Source of the DNA: KBS-96 sp964247975
GTDB taxonomy: Bacteria > Acidobacteriota > Terriglobia > Bryobacterales > Bryobacteraceae
Length of the DNA: 64,000 nt
NCBI GenBank assembly: GCA_964247975.1
Contig: CAXTWH010000020.1
Span: 23,702-87,701, forward strand
Direction of reading: 5' to 3'
Both the position numbers and the translations under genes were made by a program. Within the stretch, counting starts at the first letter, position 1. Every line of letters starts with the position of its first letter. The notes below the pieces were generated by a model that had not been told where the DNA came from, did no database searches, and worked only from the letters and a program-made list of their open reading frames with translations. Below, piece by piece: positions 7,717-16,664 of the stretch.

Positions 7717-8838
7717 TTATTCGCCAGAGGTTAGCTTGACATTTTCACTGGAAGTGTTGCCGCCTGCCATCCATCGCACGGGAGGGCGGCGAAACTCCAG
7801 AACCGTCGCTTTCGACTGAACGGAAACAATCGGCTTGGAAACCAGTTTTTCTCCCCAATCGCGAATTTTTTCTGTATGAGCCTCAAAACAAAAATAGGTA
7901 GTGCAGGCACACAGGAAGGCACAACATAAAACAACGGCAGAATAGGCAAGATGCAGGAAAGCTGTAGGCCGATCCTGTAAGAGGGGCGAAGCGATTGAAA
8001 AAGCAACAATTAGCGCGGGAATCTGCACGGCGTATAAGGTAAAAGAAATTCTGGCGAGAAAACCGCACGTTCTTCGATAAAAACTAAGGCGTTTAAAAGG
8101 TTGTTGATGAGTTGAACAATACAGAACCAGTGAAAACAAAACCGTGGCAATCGCATTGACGGCGATGAGAGGCAGCGGCACGCGCTCCAAAAACAATTCG
8201 ACTCCCAAAAACAACAGCAGGGAAAGTAAACAGGTTGCTTTGTGGAGTTGTTTCGGAATACGGGCAGGGGTGCAGCTCGCCAGAACGCCCGTCAGCCAAA
8301 CTAGAAAGTAGACGGAGATTTCTGGACTGACAAAGAAAACCATAGCCCCCAAAAGCATGGTATTGGCAAGGCGTATCGAAAGCTGTTTTTCTAACAAAGC
8401 GGAAACCAGTAAAGGAAAAGCCAGATAACACCAGCACACCGGCGCTAGATTCCACAAAACAACTTTCGATGCATCATACAAGGTGTGTTCGGTTAAGTGG
8501 GGTATTCCGAACTGATTGATAGCCCAGCTTAAAACTAAAGCAGGCACCATCACCACGCTCAGTCTGGTGAGCCTTTGCCAAAGGTAGCGCGACCATGACC
8601 AGCGATTTTTCCGTTTATCATGCAGAACGCCGCCACCGACCAGAAAACCACTGAGAACAAGAAAAACAACGATTGCTTGGGACTCGATAGGGCGGGGAAC
8701 AGCCAAAGCCGGAGCAGATTTATGCAGCAGAAAACAGGAAGCATAATTCAGGAAAACAACCAAAGCAGCGAGACCGCGAATCGCATCCAGGTGTAGATAA
8801 TGCGCTCGCCGGGAAAACTGCACTACTTTGGTCGGCAT
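7717..8838 (-). CDS. Acyltransferase-3 (OafA/YrhL-like) integral membrane protein
   Basis: A multi-pass inner-membrane protein of 373 residues with about ten hydrophobic segments. The opening HLDAIRGLAALVVFLNY is the signature helix of the acyltransferase-3 family, which O-acetylates surface glycans and other acceptors. In the family an Arg is followed after ten residues by an important His; here R21 is present but position 32 is Tyr. Either the activity is altered or lost, or the family signature is displaced. A short soluble C-terminal tail follows the last helix. A TTGACA hexamer overlapped by the repeat GACAG-TTTG-CTGTC lies at 8860-8875 upstream, but the matching -10 is poor. Confidence 0.85.
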   Translation of the reverse strand: MPTKVVQFSRRAHYLHLDAIRGLAALVVFLNYASCFLLHKSAPALAVPRPIESQAIVVFLVLSGFLVGGGVLHDKRKNRWSWSRYLWQRLTRLSVVMVPALVLSWAINQFGIPHLTEHTLYDASKVVLWNLAPVCWCYLAFPLLVSALLEKQLSIRLANTMLLGAMVFFVSPEISVYFLVWLTGVLASCTPARIPKQLHKATCLLSLLLFLGVELFLERVPLPLIAVNAIATVLFSLVLYCSTHQQPFKRLSFYRRTCGFLARISFTLYAVQIPALIVAFSIASPLLQDRPTAFLHLAYSAVVLCCAFLCACTTYFCFEAHTEKIRDWGEKLVSKPIVSVQSKATVLEFRRPPVRWMAGGNTSSENVKLTSGE

Positions 8839-9035
8839 GAGAATCCAGTTTGCGGAAAGGACAGTTTGCTGTCAATCAGCTAAGTCTTAGGTATCACTAG
8901 GGAAAAGTCAAAATGGCAAAGGACTATCAGTACGTAGTAAGAAGTGAGAGCTTACCTGCGTTCTGTTCAAACGACCGAAAAAAACCACAATACTGGTTGA
9001 TTTCAACCGCTTCTGCATTAAGTCTCACAAGCGGC

Positions 9036-9064
9036 TTGACGAAAAGAAAGGGTTTAACTGTATG
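9036..9064 (+). promoter_or_regulatory. Candidate sigma70 promoter for the FecR/DUF6600 gene
   Basis: TTGACG at 9036-9041 is followed after 17 bases by TGTATG at 9059-9064. The -35 is near consensus and the -10 is weak. It lies 36 bases upstream of the ATG and GAAGGGG ribosome-binding site of the downstream gene. Confidence 0.35.
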
Positions 9065-9099
9065 GTGATTGGCTTGCTTATAAATGAAGGGGATTGATT

Positions 9100-11349
9100 A
9101 TGCGAAGAAGCAAAGGTTTGAAGGCCGCGGCGCTGGTACTGATGGTGCTTCTGAGCGGCGGGGGTATGTTGCGCGCGCAAGACGAGCAGAATGCCGACGA
9201 TCCAACTCGCGGCGTTGCTCGAATCAGCGTGGTGCAAGGGGAAGTGAACGTAAAGCGGGGAGATTCGGGCGAGTTGGTAGCAGCCGCCATGAACGCGCCG
9301 CTGATGACCCAGGACCATCTGCAAACGGCGGAAGGCTCCCGTTCAGAGATTGAGTTTGACGCCGCCAACTTAGCGAGACTGGCTCCTGAAACCGATCTTG
9401 GCTTAGCAGCCGTGGAGCGCGGGCGCTACCAGTTGCAATTAGGGCTTGGCACGGTGATTTATCGAGTTCTGCGGGCTAGCCGCGCCGATGTGGAAATTGA
9501 TACGCCCAGTATTTCCATGCGCCCGGCAGGAGTCGGTGTTTACCGCATTTCCGTGACTCAGGACGGCACCACGGAAGTAACAGTTCGGGCGGGTGAAGCC
9601 AGCATTTTTAGTCCTCGCGGTTCTCAACAGTTGCGCGCCGGACAAACCATGCTGGCGCGGGGATCAAATACTGATCCGGAATTTCAGGTGGAAGCCGAAG
9701 TGTCGCAGGATCAGTTTGATGACTGGTCTAATAACCGCGACCAAATGCTGCTGAGTTCACGCAGTTACCAGTATGTGTCGCCGGACGTTTACGGAGCGGA
9801 TGATCTGGATAGCTATGGCAGTTGGGTTCCTTCCAGCTACGGCAATGTTTGGGCGCCTCGAGTGGAAGCCGGATGGGCTCCTTACCATAATGGGCGCTGG
9901 GTGTGGGAAGACTATTACGGCTGGACCTGGGTGGATTACGCGCCTTGGGGCTGGGCGCCGTTTCATTACGGGCGCTGGTTTTTGAACGGAAGCGCCGGCT
10001 GGTGCTGGTGGCCTGGAGCGATCAGGCAGTCCTATTTCTGGCATCCGGCGGTGGTAGGCTTCTTCGGATTTGGCGCAGGCGGCTTTGGTTTCAATATCGG
10101 CTTCCAGTTCGGCAATGTGGGTTGGGTGCCGTTAGCTCCTTATGAGCCGTGGCATGCGTGGTACGGACGGGGACTTTACGGCGGCTATGGCAATCGCACA
10201 GTGATCAACAACACGATTGTGAATAATACCAACATCTACAACGTATACCGAAACGCGCGTGTGAATAACGGCATTGCCTACACCAACGCAAACGGCTTCG
10301 GCCAGGGACGGCAGGCGTTTTACGGAGCGAGCGGCGCGCAGATCCAGAATGCATCGTTGGTCAGAGGACAATTGCCGTTAGCTCCCAGCCGGTCGAGTTT
10401 GGCGTTCAGCAACAACGGCACTGCCTTTCAATCACAGCGTTTCGCCAGTGTTCAGAATCGTCAATTCTTTTCCCGTCAACAGCCGCCGCAGGTGCAGCGG
10501 GTTCCTTTCGCGGAACAACAACAGAAAGTGGCCCAGTTCCAGGAAAGAACATTGGGAGTACGGCCTAATTTGAATAACGAAGGAGCGCGCCCGAACACCT
10601 TTGCGCAAGGGGGAGCCAGACCGACTTATAACCAGAGCGGGGCAGGTTATGCTAATGTTCCCCGGCCAGGTAACAGCCAAGCCAACAATGGTTGGCAGAG
10701 GTTCGGGCAAGGACCGCAGGGAGCGACATCATCAAATGCTTATAACAATAGCCGGCAAGCGGCGGGAATACGGCCCAGTCCCGGCGCAGGCATGAGCGCC
10801 GGCGGGCAGGGAAGACCGCAATCCGGACCAAGTAGTTATGGAAGTGCGTCTTCTCCGCAAAATGAAAGCGGATGGCATCGGTTTGGTGACCCGGGAGCAG
10901 GGAATTTTTCCCGGTCGTACCAGCGTCCTTTGGCCGCGCCAAGTACCGGCAATCAAGCGGATGGCTGGCATCGGTTCGGATCGCCGCGGGATAGCTATCA
11001 ACCGTCCGCGCCGGCAAACCGTCCTGCTTACAATGCGCCGTCGAGTAATTACGGGCAGTATCGAAATGAACAATCATCCGGATACCGGCCGCAGCAGCCG
11101 ATGCGCATGAATCAGCCGATTGTGAATGATCGGCTCAGTTATCAATCGCCTTCCCGCGCGGCGGAGCCGCGTTACAGCGCACCTCAATCTAGCTACCAAG
11201 CACCCCGAGCGGCGGAACCACGCTATAGTGCTCCCCGACCGAGCGCGCCTTCTGGAGGCGGCGGCCATGAAAGCGGCGGCGCTCGTTCTGGAGGCGGCGG
11301 CGGATCGCATTCCGGAGGCGGAAACAGCGGCGGAGGGCATCACCGTTAA
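9100..11349 (+). CDS. Secreted FecR-domain / DUF6600 protein with Gly-Ser-Pro-rich tail
   Basis: A signal peptide (MRRSKGLKAAALVLMVLLSGGG) leads into a FecR-like beta domain at ~30-210 (RISVVQGEVNVKRGDSGE, AEGSRSEIEFD, VRAGEASIFSPRGSQQLRAGQ). A Trp/Tyr/Gly-dense DUF6600 segment follows at ~240-360 (GWAPYHNGRWVW, YGWTWVDYAPWGWAPFHYGRW). The final ~350 residues are low complexity, rich in Asn, Gln, Ser, Pro and Gly. They include three GW(Q/H)RFG motifs, two AAEPRYSAP motifs and a terminal Gly/His tail. It is probably an exported cell-surface or periplasmic protein; its function is unknown. ATG 9100 is chosen because GAAGGGG sits 7 bases upstream; a TTG at 9094 is an alternative. Confidence 0.85.
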   Translation: MRRSKGLKAAALVLMVLLSGGGMLRAQDEQNADDPTRGVARISVVQGEVNVKRGDSGELVAAAMNAPLMTQDHLQTAEGSRSEIEFDAANLARLAPETDLGLAAVERGRYQLQLGLGTVIYRVLRASRADVEIDTPSISMRPAGVGVYRISVTQDGTTEVTVRAGEASIFSPRGSQQLRAGQTMLARGSNTDPEFQVEAEVSQDQFDDWSNNRDQMLLSSRSYQYVSPDVYGADDLDSYGSWVPSSYGNVWAPRVEAGWAPYHNGRWVWEDYYGWTWVDYAPWGWAPFHYGRWFLNGSAGWCWWPGAIRQSYFWHPAVVGFFGFGAGGFGFNIGFQFGNVGWVPLAPYEPWHAWYGRGLYGGYGNRTVINNTIVNNTNIYNVYRNARVNNGIAYTNANGFGQGRQAFYGASGAQIQNASLVRGQLPLAPSRSSLAFSNNGTAFQSQRFASVQNRQFFSRQQPPQVQRVPFAEQQQKVAQFQERTLGVRPNLNNEGARPNTFAQGGARPTYNQSGAGYANVPRPGNSQANNGWQRFGQGPQGATSSNAYNNSRQAAGIRPSPGAGMSAGGQGRPQSGPSSYGSASSPQNESGWHRFGDPGAGNFSRSYQRPLAAPSTGNQADGWHRFGSPRDSYQPSAPANRPAYNAPSSNYGQYRNEQSSGYRPQQPMRMNQPIVNDRLSYQSPSRAAEPRYSAPQSSYQAPRAAEPRYSAPRPSAPSGGGGHESGGARSGGGGGSHSGGGNSGGGHHR

Positions 11350-11392
11350 AAACGAACGGTTTTCCTCGGATCGAATTTAAAAAGTTTCCCTC

Positions 11393-11437
11393 AGCCGCTC
11401 ATGATCAGGTTGTTTAAAGCATGAGCGGCTTTTTTTT
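11393..11437 (+). terminator. Rho-independent terminator
   Basis: Perfect 11-base arms AGCCGCTCATG (11393-11403) and CATGAGCGGCT (11420-11430) are followed by an unbroken T run to 11437. It ends the FecR/DUF6600 transcript and separates it from the convergent flagellar operon, which ends 5 bases beyond the T run. Confidence 0.92.
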
Positions 11438-11441
11438 AGGT

Positions 11442-12350
11442 TTACCCGAGATAGCTGAATAGACTTTTGGTGGGCATTGCGGCATGAGCCTGCAAAGCTG
11501 CCTGTTGGGCCACTGTTTCCTGTTGCAGCGTAGTGATAGCTGACACCGCATCAGCATCTTGAAGCGTGCTGAGCTGGGCTTGGTATTGAGTGTCAACTTT
11601 GCCTTGGTAGGTAATAGCGTCGCTCACTTGATTCTGAATCTGACCATACAACGCTTGTTGACCGTCCAGATAATCGGAAGCCGTGTTTATGCTTGTTGCG
11701 TCAGCGGCTAAATTGGTTGTGTTGTTATTGACAAGATCGTTATAAAGAGCTGTTAGCGATTGCAGAACGCTGGTGGAAGGACCGCCGTGGTCAAAGATCT
11801 GCGAGGCTGTGATCGACACGGAAAATTGGGTGCCGTTAGGATGCTCGATCTGGCGCGTTGCATTGCTGCCTTGGTAAGTGCCTAAGCCATTTGCCTGAGT
11901 GAGATCAACACTCTGGTAAGGAGGCTTGGAATCATCATTGCCGCTAAAAACATACCGGCCTTCAACAGTGGTGTTAGTGATTCCGAAAATCTGGGTAATA
12001 AGGTCCTTTACCTGATCCGCCAGTTGGGTTCGAGTGGAAACCTGAGTGGTTCCATTGTTTGCTTCGGTGGCGATCTGACGGGCATTGTCCATCAATGTCG
12101 TGGCAGTATTGACGGCTCCTTCCGCCGAATTTACTTCTGTCTGCACATGGCTAAGATTGATCTTGAGCTGGTCATTGTGCGCAATATTAGCTTTCAACGA
12201 AAGCAAAGCAGAATCGTGATCGGGATCATCGGATACATCCTGCATACGAAGGCCGCTTGAAACCTGACGCTGCGCAGTCAGCATGCGGTCGTTCAGGTTC
12301 GATAGATCGGTAATAAAGAGATTGGTTGTTGAAGAAAGAGTATTAAACAT
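11442..12350 (-). CDS. flgL: Flagellar hook-filament junction protein FlgL
   Basis: FlgL (HAP3) joins the hook to the flagellin filament outside the cell. The N-terminal helix (MFNTLSSTTNLFITDLSNLNDRM, QRQVSSGLRMQDVSDDP) is the flagellin-like D0/D1 signature. The DLITQIFGITNTTVEGRYVFSG segment is diagnostic for FlgL, and a C-terminal helix completes the coiled coil. At 302 residues it is of normal size. GGAGG precedes the ATG. It is the last gene of a four-gene minus-strand block with flgK 7 bases upstream. Confidence 0.93.
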   Translation of the reverse strand: MFNTLSSTTNLFITDLSNLNDRMLTAQRQVSSGLRMQDVSDDPDHDSALLSLKANIAHNDQLKINLSHVQTEVNSAEGAVNTATTLMDNARQIATEANNGTTQVSTRTQLADQVKDLITQIFGITNTTVEGRYVFSGNDDSKPPYQSVDLTQANGLGTYQGSNATRQIEHPNGTQFSVSITASQIFDHGGPSTSVLQSLTALYNDLVNNNTTNLAADATSINTASDYLDGQQALYGQIQNQVSDAITYQGKVDTQYQAQLSTLQDADAVSAITTLQQETVAQQAALQAHAAMPTKSLFSYLG

Positions 12351-12357
12351 AATTGGA

Positions 12358-13731
12358 TTAACCTCCGGTGGTTGAAATAATGCCTAACAGAGTTTGGGTC
12401 ATGCTGTCGATCACGGAAAGAAGCTTGCTGGTTGCTTCATAAGCTTTCTGGTATTCCACCAGTTTCGCGGCTTCTTCATCGAGCGATACAGAAGACGACT
12501 GCGAGCGTAAACTTTGCGCTTGCGCAACAAGCTGTTGATTGGTTGCATTAGTGCTTTTGGCATTAGAGATATCGCGTCCTACCGCTGATGATAGATTGCC
12601 GAAATACCCGGTAAGCGTAAAATTTCCCAAACTGCTGACAGTGTGGTTCTGAAGCGCGGACAAAGCCAGCGCATTGTCGTTTCCACCGGGGTTAGTCGCG
12701 CTTGCGGCCGCAAGCTGAGAAGTGGAAATCGCAGCAACTGAAAGGCTGGCTGCTGGGTCGCTCGCTGAGTATTGGAACAGCGCCGTTCCCGGATTGCCGT
12801 TCTGGTCTGTTCCTGAAGTTAACTGGTTATTAATGGTATCGGCTACGCCTTTGGCGAGCGTGTCCAATTTAGTTTGATAAGCCGGAACAGTGGTATTGCG
12901 AATCTGCAGCAAAGCTCCAAGCTGACCGCTCGGCACGAAATTGGTGATGTCATTGCCGTTCGAGTCGAAGATCGAAGTCGTGGTGCCGTTATCAACCGCC
13001 GAGATCGGGTATTGAGTGGTTCCCGCCAGTAAAGGCCGCTGCCCGTTTAGGTTAACGTTTACCGATCCGTCCGGCTGGCGCACCGTGGTGATGGCGGCAT
13101 ATTGCGACAAATTTTCCAGATCCACATGCAGTCTGGCGTCTAAGCTCGGATCTGAACCAGATTCGGATTGGCGTCGAAACTCCACGTTCAAACTTTGAAT
13201 GTCGGCTACCGTTTTATTAATACTCGCAACGGTTGTTTGAATATCGGAATCGCCCGTCTGAACCGCTGTTTTCAACCCTGCATCGGCTACGTTGAAGGCG
13301 GTCGTTAATCCGGAAGCAGCGTTGATCACGCTTTGGCGCGATTGTGCGTCGTTGGGGCTGACCGTTAACTGCGAAAAAGCTGAAAACAAAGAGTTGAGGC
13401 TGCCGGCAATGCCGGTTGTGCTTTGCAGATCAAACGTGTTTTCAAGCTGCGAAAGATGCGAAGAAAGTGTGGACGACATGCCTGCCGCTGTCTGCTGCAG
13501 TTGCACATTGTATTCAGCATATTCGTCTCGCGAACTGGTCGTGCCGCTGACGGCCACGCCGCCCGCTTGCGCGCCATTGATGTCAAATGGCAAAGCATTA
13601 AAATTTACACTCTGGCTGACGTAGCCGGGCGTATTGACATTAACGGTATCGTCCTGAACGACACCCATCGCTTTCTCGTACGTCACCATTGAGTTAGCGG
13701 CAGCGTTAAATGATGTTAGTAGATTGGACAC
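12358..13731 (-). CDS. flgK: Flagellar hook-associated protein FlgK
   Basis: FlgK (HAP1) sits between hook and FlgL. It has the rod/hook-type N-terminus ending in VNVNTPGYVSQ and a C-terminal helix (SLDEEAAKLVEYQKAYEATSKLLSVIDSM) that is highly characteristic. The segment before NTPGY (AMGVVQDDTV) is less conserved than the usual NNIAN. At 457 residues it is at the short end for the family. The start is GTG with AGGAGA 5 bases upstream. It is probably co-transcribed with flgL and the genes above it. Confidence 0.92.
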   Translation of the reverse strand: MSNLLTSFNAAANSMVTYEKAMGVVQDDTVNVNTPGYVSQSVNFNALPFDINGAQAGGVAVSGTTSSRDEYAEYNVQLQQTAAGMSSTLSSHLSQLENTFDLQSTTGIAGSLNSLFSAFSQLTVSPNDAQSRQSVINAASGLTTAFNVADAGLKTAVQTGDSDIQTTVASINKTVADIQSLNVEFRRQSESGSDPSLDARLHVDLENLSQYAAITTVRQPDGSVNVNLNGQRPLLAGTTQYPISAVDNGTTTSIFDSNGNDITNFVPSGQLGALLQIRNTTVPAYQTKLDTLAKGVADTINNQLTSGTDQNGNPGTALFQYSASDPAASLSVAAISTSQLAAASATNPGGNDNALALSALQNHTVSSLGNFTLTGYFGNLSSAVGRDISNAKSTNATNQQLVAQAQSLRSQSSSVSLDEEAAKLVEYQKAYEATSKLLSVIDSMTQTLLGIISTTGG

Positions 13732-13743
13732 TGATTCTCCTGA

Positions 13744-14196
13744 TCAGACCTGCAGATTCACCTTGGGCGAGGTTGGTTGCCATCGGGAAACTTTGCCCCC
13801 TGGCGCATAACTTTGAGTCAGAGCGATCACTGTCCGCATCCGGCTCCATTGCACGCGCCGTGCTCCTTCAACAAGACACCTGAACTTTCTTAAATCGTCA
13901 TTCAACTTTTCGGCGTCGAAGCGGCCTTCATCCTCCTGGGCCGTGGACTTCAACTGCTGCAATCGCACCGTTGCTTCTTCGAGCAGCAAACTAATGTCGC
14001 GAATGACGGCGGGAGTTGGATGCACCAGTAATTGCCCCGCACCGGCAAAGGCTACAGACAATTCTCGTATGATCTTTTCGCTTTCATTAAGCGGCTGTCC
14101 TGCCGATTCAAAGCTGGGTCCGGTTTTCGATTTCAGCAATGCTAGTTTGCCGGTTCCTTTAAAGAAAGAACTGAGAATGCGAATAAAGTTAGACAT
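13744..14196 (-). CDS. Putative FlgN-like flagellar export chaperone
   Basis: A 150-residue, mostly helical protein lies between the FlgM-like gene and flgK, which is the usual place of flgN, the cytosolic chaperone of FlgK and FlgL. The middle (AVIRDISLLLEEATVRLQQLKS, FDAEKLNDDLRKFRCLVEGARR) is compatible with the antiparallel helices of FlgN. The sequence is too divergent for a firm call, and the N-terminal 30 residues are not typical. No clear SD precedes the ATG, so translation may depend on the gene before it. Confidence 0.5.
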   Translation of the reverse strand: MSNFIRILSSFFKGTGKLALLKSKTGPSFESAGQPLNESEKIIRELSVAFAGAGQLLVHPTPAVIRDISLLLEEATVRLQQLKSTAQEDEGRFDAEKLNDDLRKFRCLVEGARRVQWSRMRTVIALTQSYAPGGKVSRWQPTSPKVNLQV

Positions 14197-14202
14197 ATTA
14201 GT

Positions 14203-14469
14203 TCAATGCTGCAAAAGCATTTCCGCCATCAGTTTTCCGCCGAGTACTTCACCGCTCGTTTTGTATTCCTGGTTCTTGACAGCCGAAGTAATGTCACGCA
14301 TGCGGTTGATTGACCGGATGGAATCAACGGCAAAAGCATTCAGTACGCTGCCCAAATTCGAAAGCTGAACTGCATCGCTCAATGTCTCGCGGTTGTTGCC
14401 TGATTTTTCGATTCTGGAATCAAAGACTGGCGCAGGACCAGCTTTCCTTTTGTTTTGTTGAGGATTCAT
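14203..14469 (-). CDS. flgM: FlgM-like anti-sigma-28 factor
   Basis: An 88-residue protein. Its C-terminal half (FAVDSIRSINRMRDITSAVKNQEYKTSGEVLGGKLMAEMLLQH) follows the FlgM pattern: a helix, a G/N-x-Y turn and a final amphipathic helix that binds sigma-28. FlgM holds the flagellar sigma factor until the hook is complete and is then exported. The disordered basic N-terminus (MNPQQNKRKAGPAP) fits an export substrate. It heads the flgM-N-K-L order known from many flagellar systems. The call rests on pattern and position. Confidence 0.65.
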   Translation of the reverse strand: MNPQQNKRKAGPAPVFDSRIEKSGNNRETLSDAVQLSNLGSVLNAFAVDSIRSINRMRDITSAVKNQEYKTSGEVLGGKLMAEMLLQH

Positions 14470-14574
14470 TGTGTGTTCTATGGCTAAACCTTCCTCACTA
14501 CTTCAATCGACGGAACGGGATGGGGAGTTTAGTCTAGGCAGACCGGTTTACGGGGTAATCTGAACAAAAAAGGA

Positions 14575-15492
14575 TTAAAAAGGTGAAATAGGAGAGCGCA
14601 GGAAAATTTCTGCCGCGATTTGAAAGGTTTGGGCATGAGCTTCCACGCTGCACCAAATCGGATCAGCATAACCGCCGCCCATTGTAACGACAATCGGGAT
14701 GTTGCGTTCGGCAGCGGATTGGAAAACCAGCCGGTCTCGGGCAGCCAAGTTCGCTTTAGTGAGCGCTAGCCGGCCTAAACGATCAGTTTGCAAGCCATCT
14801 ACGCCTGCCTGGAATAGAACCAGCTCGGGCTGGAAACTCCAAACTTGCTCCAAAGCTTGCGCCAGCGAATCCAAATATTCGGTTCCGATGGTTCCATCTT
14901 GAAGTTCAACATCGAGACGGCTGCGTTGCTTGCGAAAAGGGAAGTTGCGCGCGCCGTGCAGAGACAGCGTGAAAACTGCCGGTTCATTTTCAAAAATGGC
15001 AGCGGTGCCGTCTCCCTGATGCACATCCAAATCTACGATTGCAATCCGGCGAAGGTTCTGGCACAAAGCCCAATGCGCTGAAACTGCTAGATCATTAAAA
15101 ACGCAAAACCCGGACCCTTCGCTGCGGAATGCATGATGAGTTCCACCGGCTAAAGTGCCGCCGAAACCGGTTTTCAAAGCCTGGGCAGTAGCCCCGAGCG
15201 TAGCACCGGTGCTGGCCAAAGTGCGCACCACCAGGTTCTGCGACCAGGGGAACCCGATACGGCGCATGATCATGCTGTTGAGGCTGCCCTCCAGAAAGCC
15301 TTGCACATAAGTATTGTCGTGGATGCGAAGCAGGTCTTCTGGAGCGGCAAAAGGAGCAGGCAAGAGAGCGAAGCGGCGATCATTTTGCAGAAGTTCGCGC
15401 ACCATTCGGTATTTTTGTAAAGGGAACTTGTGCCCAGGCGGGAGAGGGAAGTCGTGGTTATCGCAAAAAAAGATTTCTAATGGCGCTCCCAT
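14575..15492 (-). CDS. Histone-deacetylase-family (AcuC/HDAC-like) amidohydrolase
   Basis: A zinc-dependent deacetylase-fold enzyme acting on acetyl-lysine proteins or acetylpolyamines. Counting from the upstream ATG at 15519, the paired histidines are H128-H129 (GGTHHAF). Zinc ligands are D165 and H167 (DLDVHQGDG) and D246 (GLQTDRLG), and the catalytic Tyr is in MGGGYADP (Y284). All are present. The start chosen (MGAPLEIFFCDNHDFP) lies after GGGATGG; the ORF extends nine residues further upstream. The gene is divergent from the type III PKS. Its substrate is unknown. Confidence 0.9.
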   Translation of the reverse strand: MGAPLEIFFCDNHDFPLPPGHKFPLQKYRMVRELLQNDRRFALLPAPFAAPEDLLRIHDNTYVQGFLEGSLNSMIMRRIGFPWSQNLVVRTLASTGATLGATAQALKTGFGGTLAGGTHHAFRSEGSGFCVFNDLAVSAHWALCQNLRRIAIVDLDVHQGDGTAAIFENEPAVFTLSLHGARNFPFRKQRSRLDVELQDGTIGTEYLDSLAQALEQVWSFQPELVLFQAGVDGLQTDRLGRLALTKANLAARDRLVFQSAAERNIPIVVTMGGGYADPIWCSVEAHAQTFQIAAEIFLRSPISPF

Positions 15493-15602
15493 CATTCCAT
15501 CCCAGCATAAGCATTTCAATTTCGGTTAATTTCTCTTATCAATGAATTTTAAATCGCTCAATAACCACTTGGTTCTCATCCTTTGCTATAGGAAAGGAAC
15601 GC

Positions 15603-16655
15603 ATGAGAATCGTTAGCACCGGGACTGCCCTGCCGCCGCATTATTATCCGCAGCAGGAGTTGATTTCGGCTTTTCGTAAGCATTGGGGTCCGCGTTTAGA
15701 ACGCTTCTCGATCCTGGAAAAACTTCATGCCGCTACTCAGGTGGAGGGTAGGTTTCTTGCTTTTCCCATTGACGATTACCCGCAGATGACGCGCTGGGGC
15801 GAGGCAAACGATAAATGGATTGAGAGCGCGCAAGAACTGGGACAAAAGGCGATTTGTGCGGCTTTGAACAGCGCCGGCATTGACCGCAGCGAAATTGCAG
15901 CGCTGTTTTTTGTGTCCATTACCGGTGTTTCCAGCCCTTCGATCGACGCCAAACTAGTGAATCGGATGCGCTTGAATAAACATATTAAGCGCATTCCTAT
16001 TTTTGGTCTGGGATGTGTAGCAGGCGCGGCTGGATTATCGCGCGCCGCCGATTATGTGAAAGCTTATCCTGACCAATACGCCGTTCTTTTGTCAGTGGAA
16101 CTGTGTTCATTGACGCTGCAACACGATGATTTTTCACCGGCAAACCTGATCAGCGTCGGCTTGTTCGGCGATGGAGCCGCGGCGGCGATTGTAGGCGGCA
16201 GCGAGACTCCGGTTCAGTTCGGGCCGGAAATTGTTGCTACCCGGTCAGTGTTTTATTCCGATACCGACAGAGTAATGGGTTGGGACATTTCGGAGAAGGG
16301 ATTTAACATTGTTCTTTCTCGCGAAGTTCCGGACGTGGTAGAAAAAAATCTCGGCTTGGATGTGGATAGCTTTTTGGCGGATCAGGGACTAACTCGAAAA
16401 GACATGAAAAGCTGGGTGATCCATACGGGCGGTCCGCGAGTGCTGGAAGCTACGGAAACCGCGCTGGAACTGCCTGCGGGAACTCTGGATGCTTCCTGGA
16501 AATGCCTGCGCCGAACCGGTAATCTGTCTTCCGCCTCAGTGCTTTTCGTGTTGGAAGAATTTATGAAGAATCGCCGTCCCGAACCGGGAACCTTGGGTCT
16601 TCTAGCGGCGATGGGACCGGGCTTCTGTTCGGAACTGCTGCTGCTGCGGTGGTAA
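15603..16655 (+). CDS. Type III polyketide synthase (chalcone synthase-like)
   Basis: A homodimeric thiolase-fold enzyme that extends an acyl-CoA starter with malonyl-CoA to make pyrones, resorcinols or similar phenolics. The triad is visible: C138 (FGLGCVAGAAGLSR), H274 (VIHTGGPRVLEA) and N307 (RTGNLSSAS). At 350 residues it is full length. GGAAAGGA precedes the ATG. The FAD oxidoreductase starts 9 bases after its stop, so the two form a minimal biosynthetic operon. FabH-like KAS III was considered, but the GGP and RTGNLSSAS motifs are type III PKS features. The product cannot be predicted. Confidence 0.92.
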   Translation: MRIVSTGTALPPHYYPQQELISAFRKHWGPRLERFSILEKLHAATQVEGRFLAFPIDDYPQMTRWGEANDKWIESAQELGQKAICAALNSAGIDRSEIAALFFVSITGVSSPSIDAKLVNRMRLNKHIKRIPIFGLGCVAGAAGLSRAADYVKAYPDQYAVLLSVELCSLTLQHDDFSPANLISVGLFGDGAAAAIVGGSETPVQFGPEIVATRSVFYSDTDRVMGWDISEKGFNIVLSREVPDVVEKNLGLDVDSFLADQGLTRKDMKSWVIHTGGPRVLEATETALELPAGTLDASWKCLRRTGNLSSASVLFVLEEFMKNRRPEPGTLGLLAAMGPGFCSELLLLRW

Positions 16656-16664
16656 GGGACGAGC

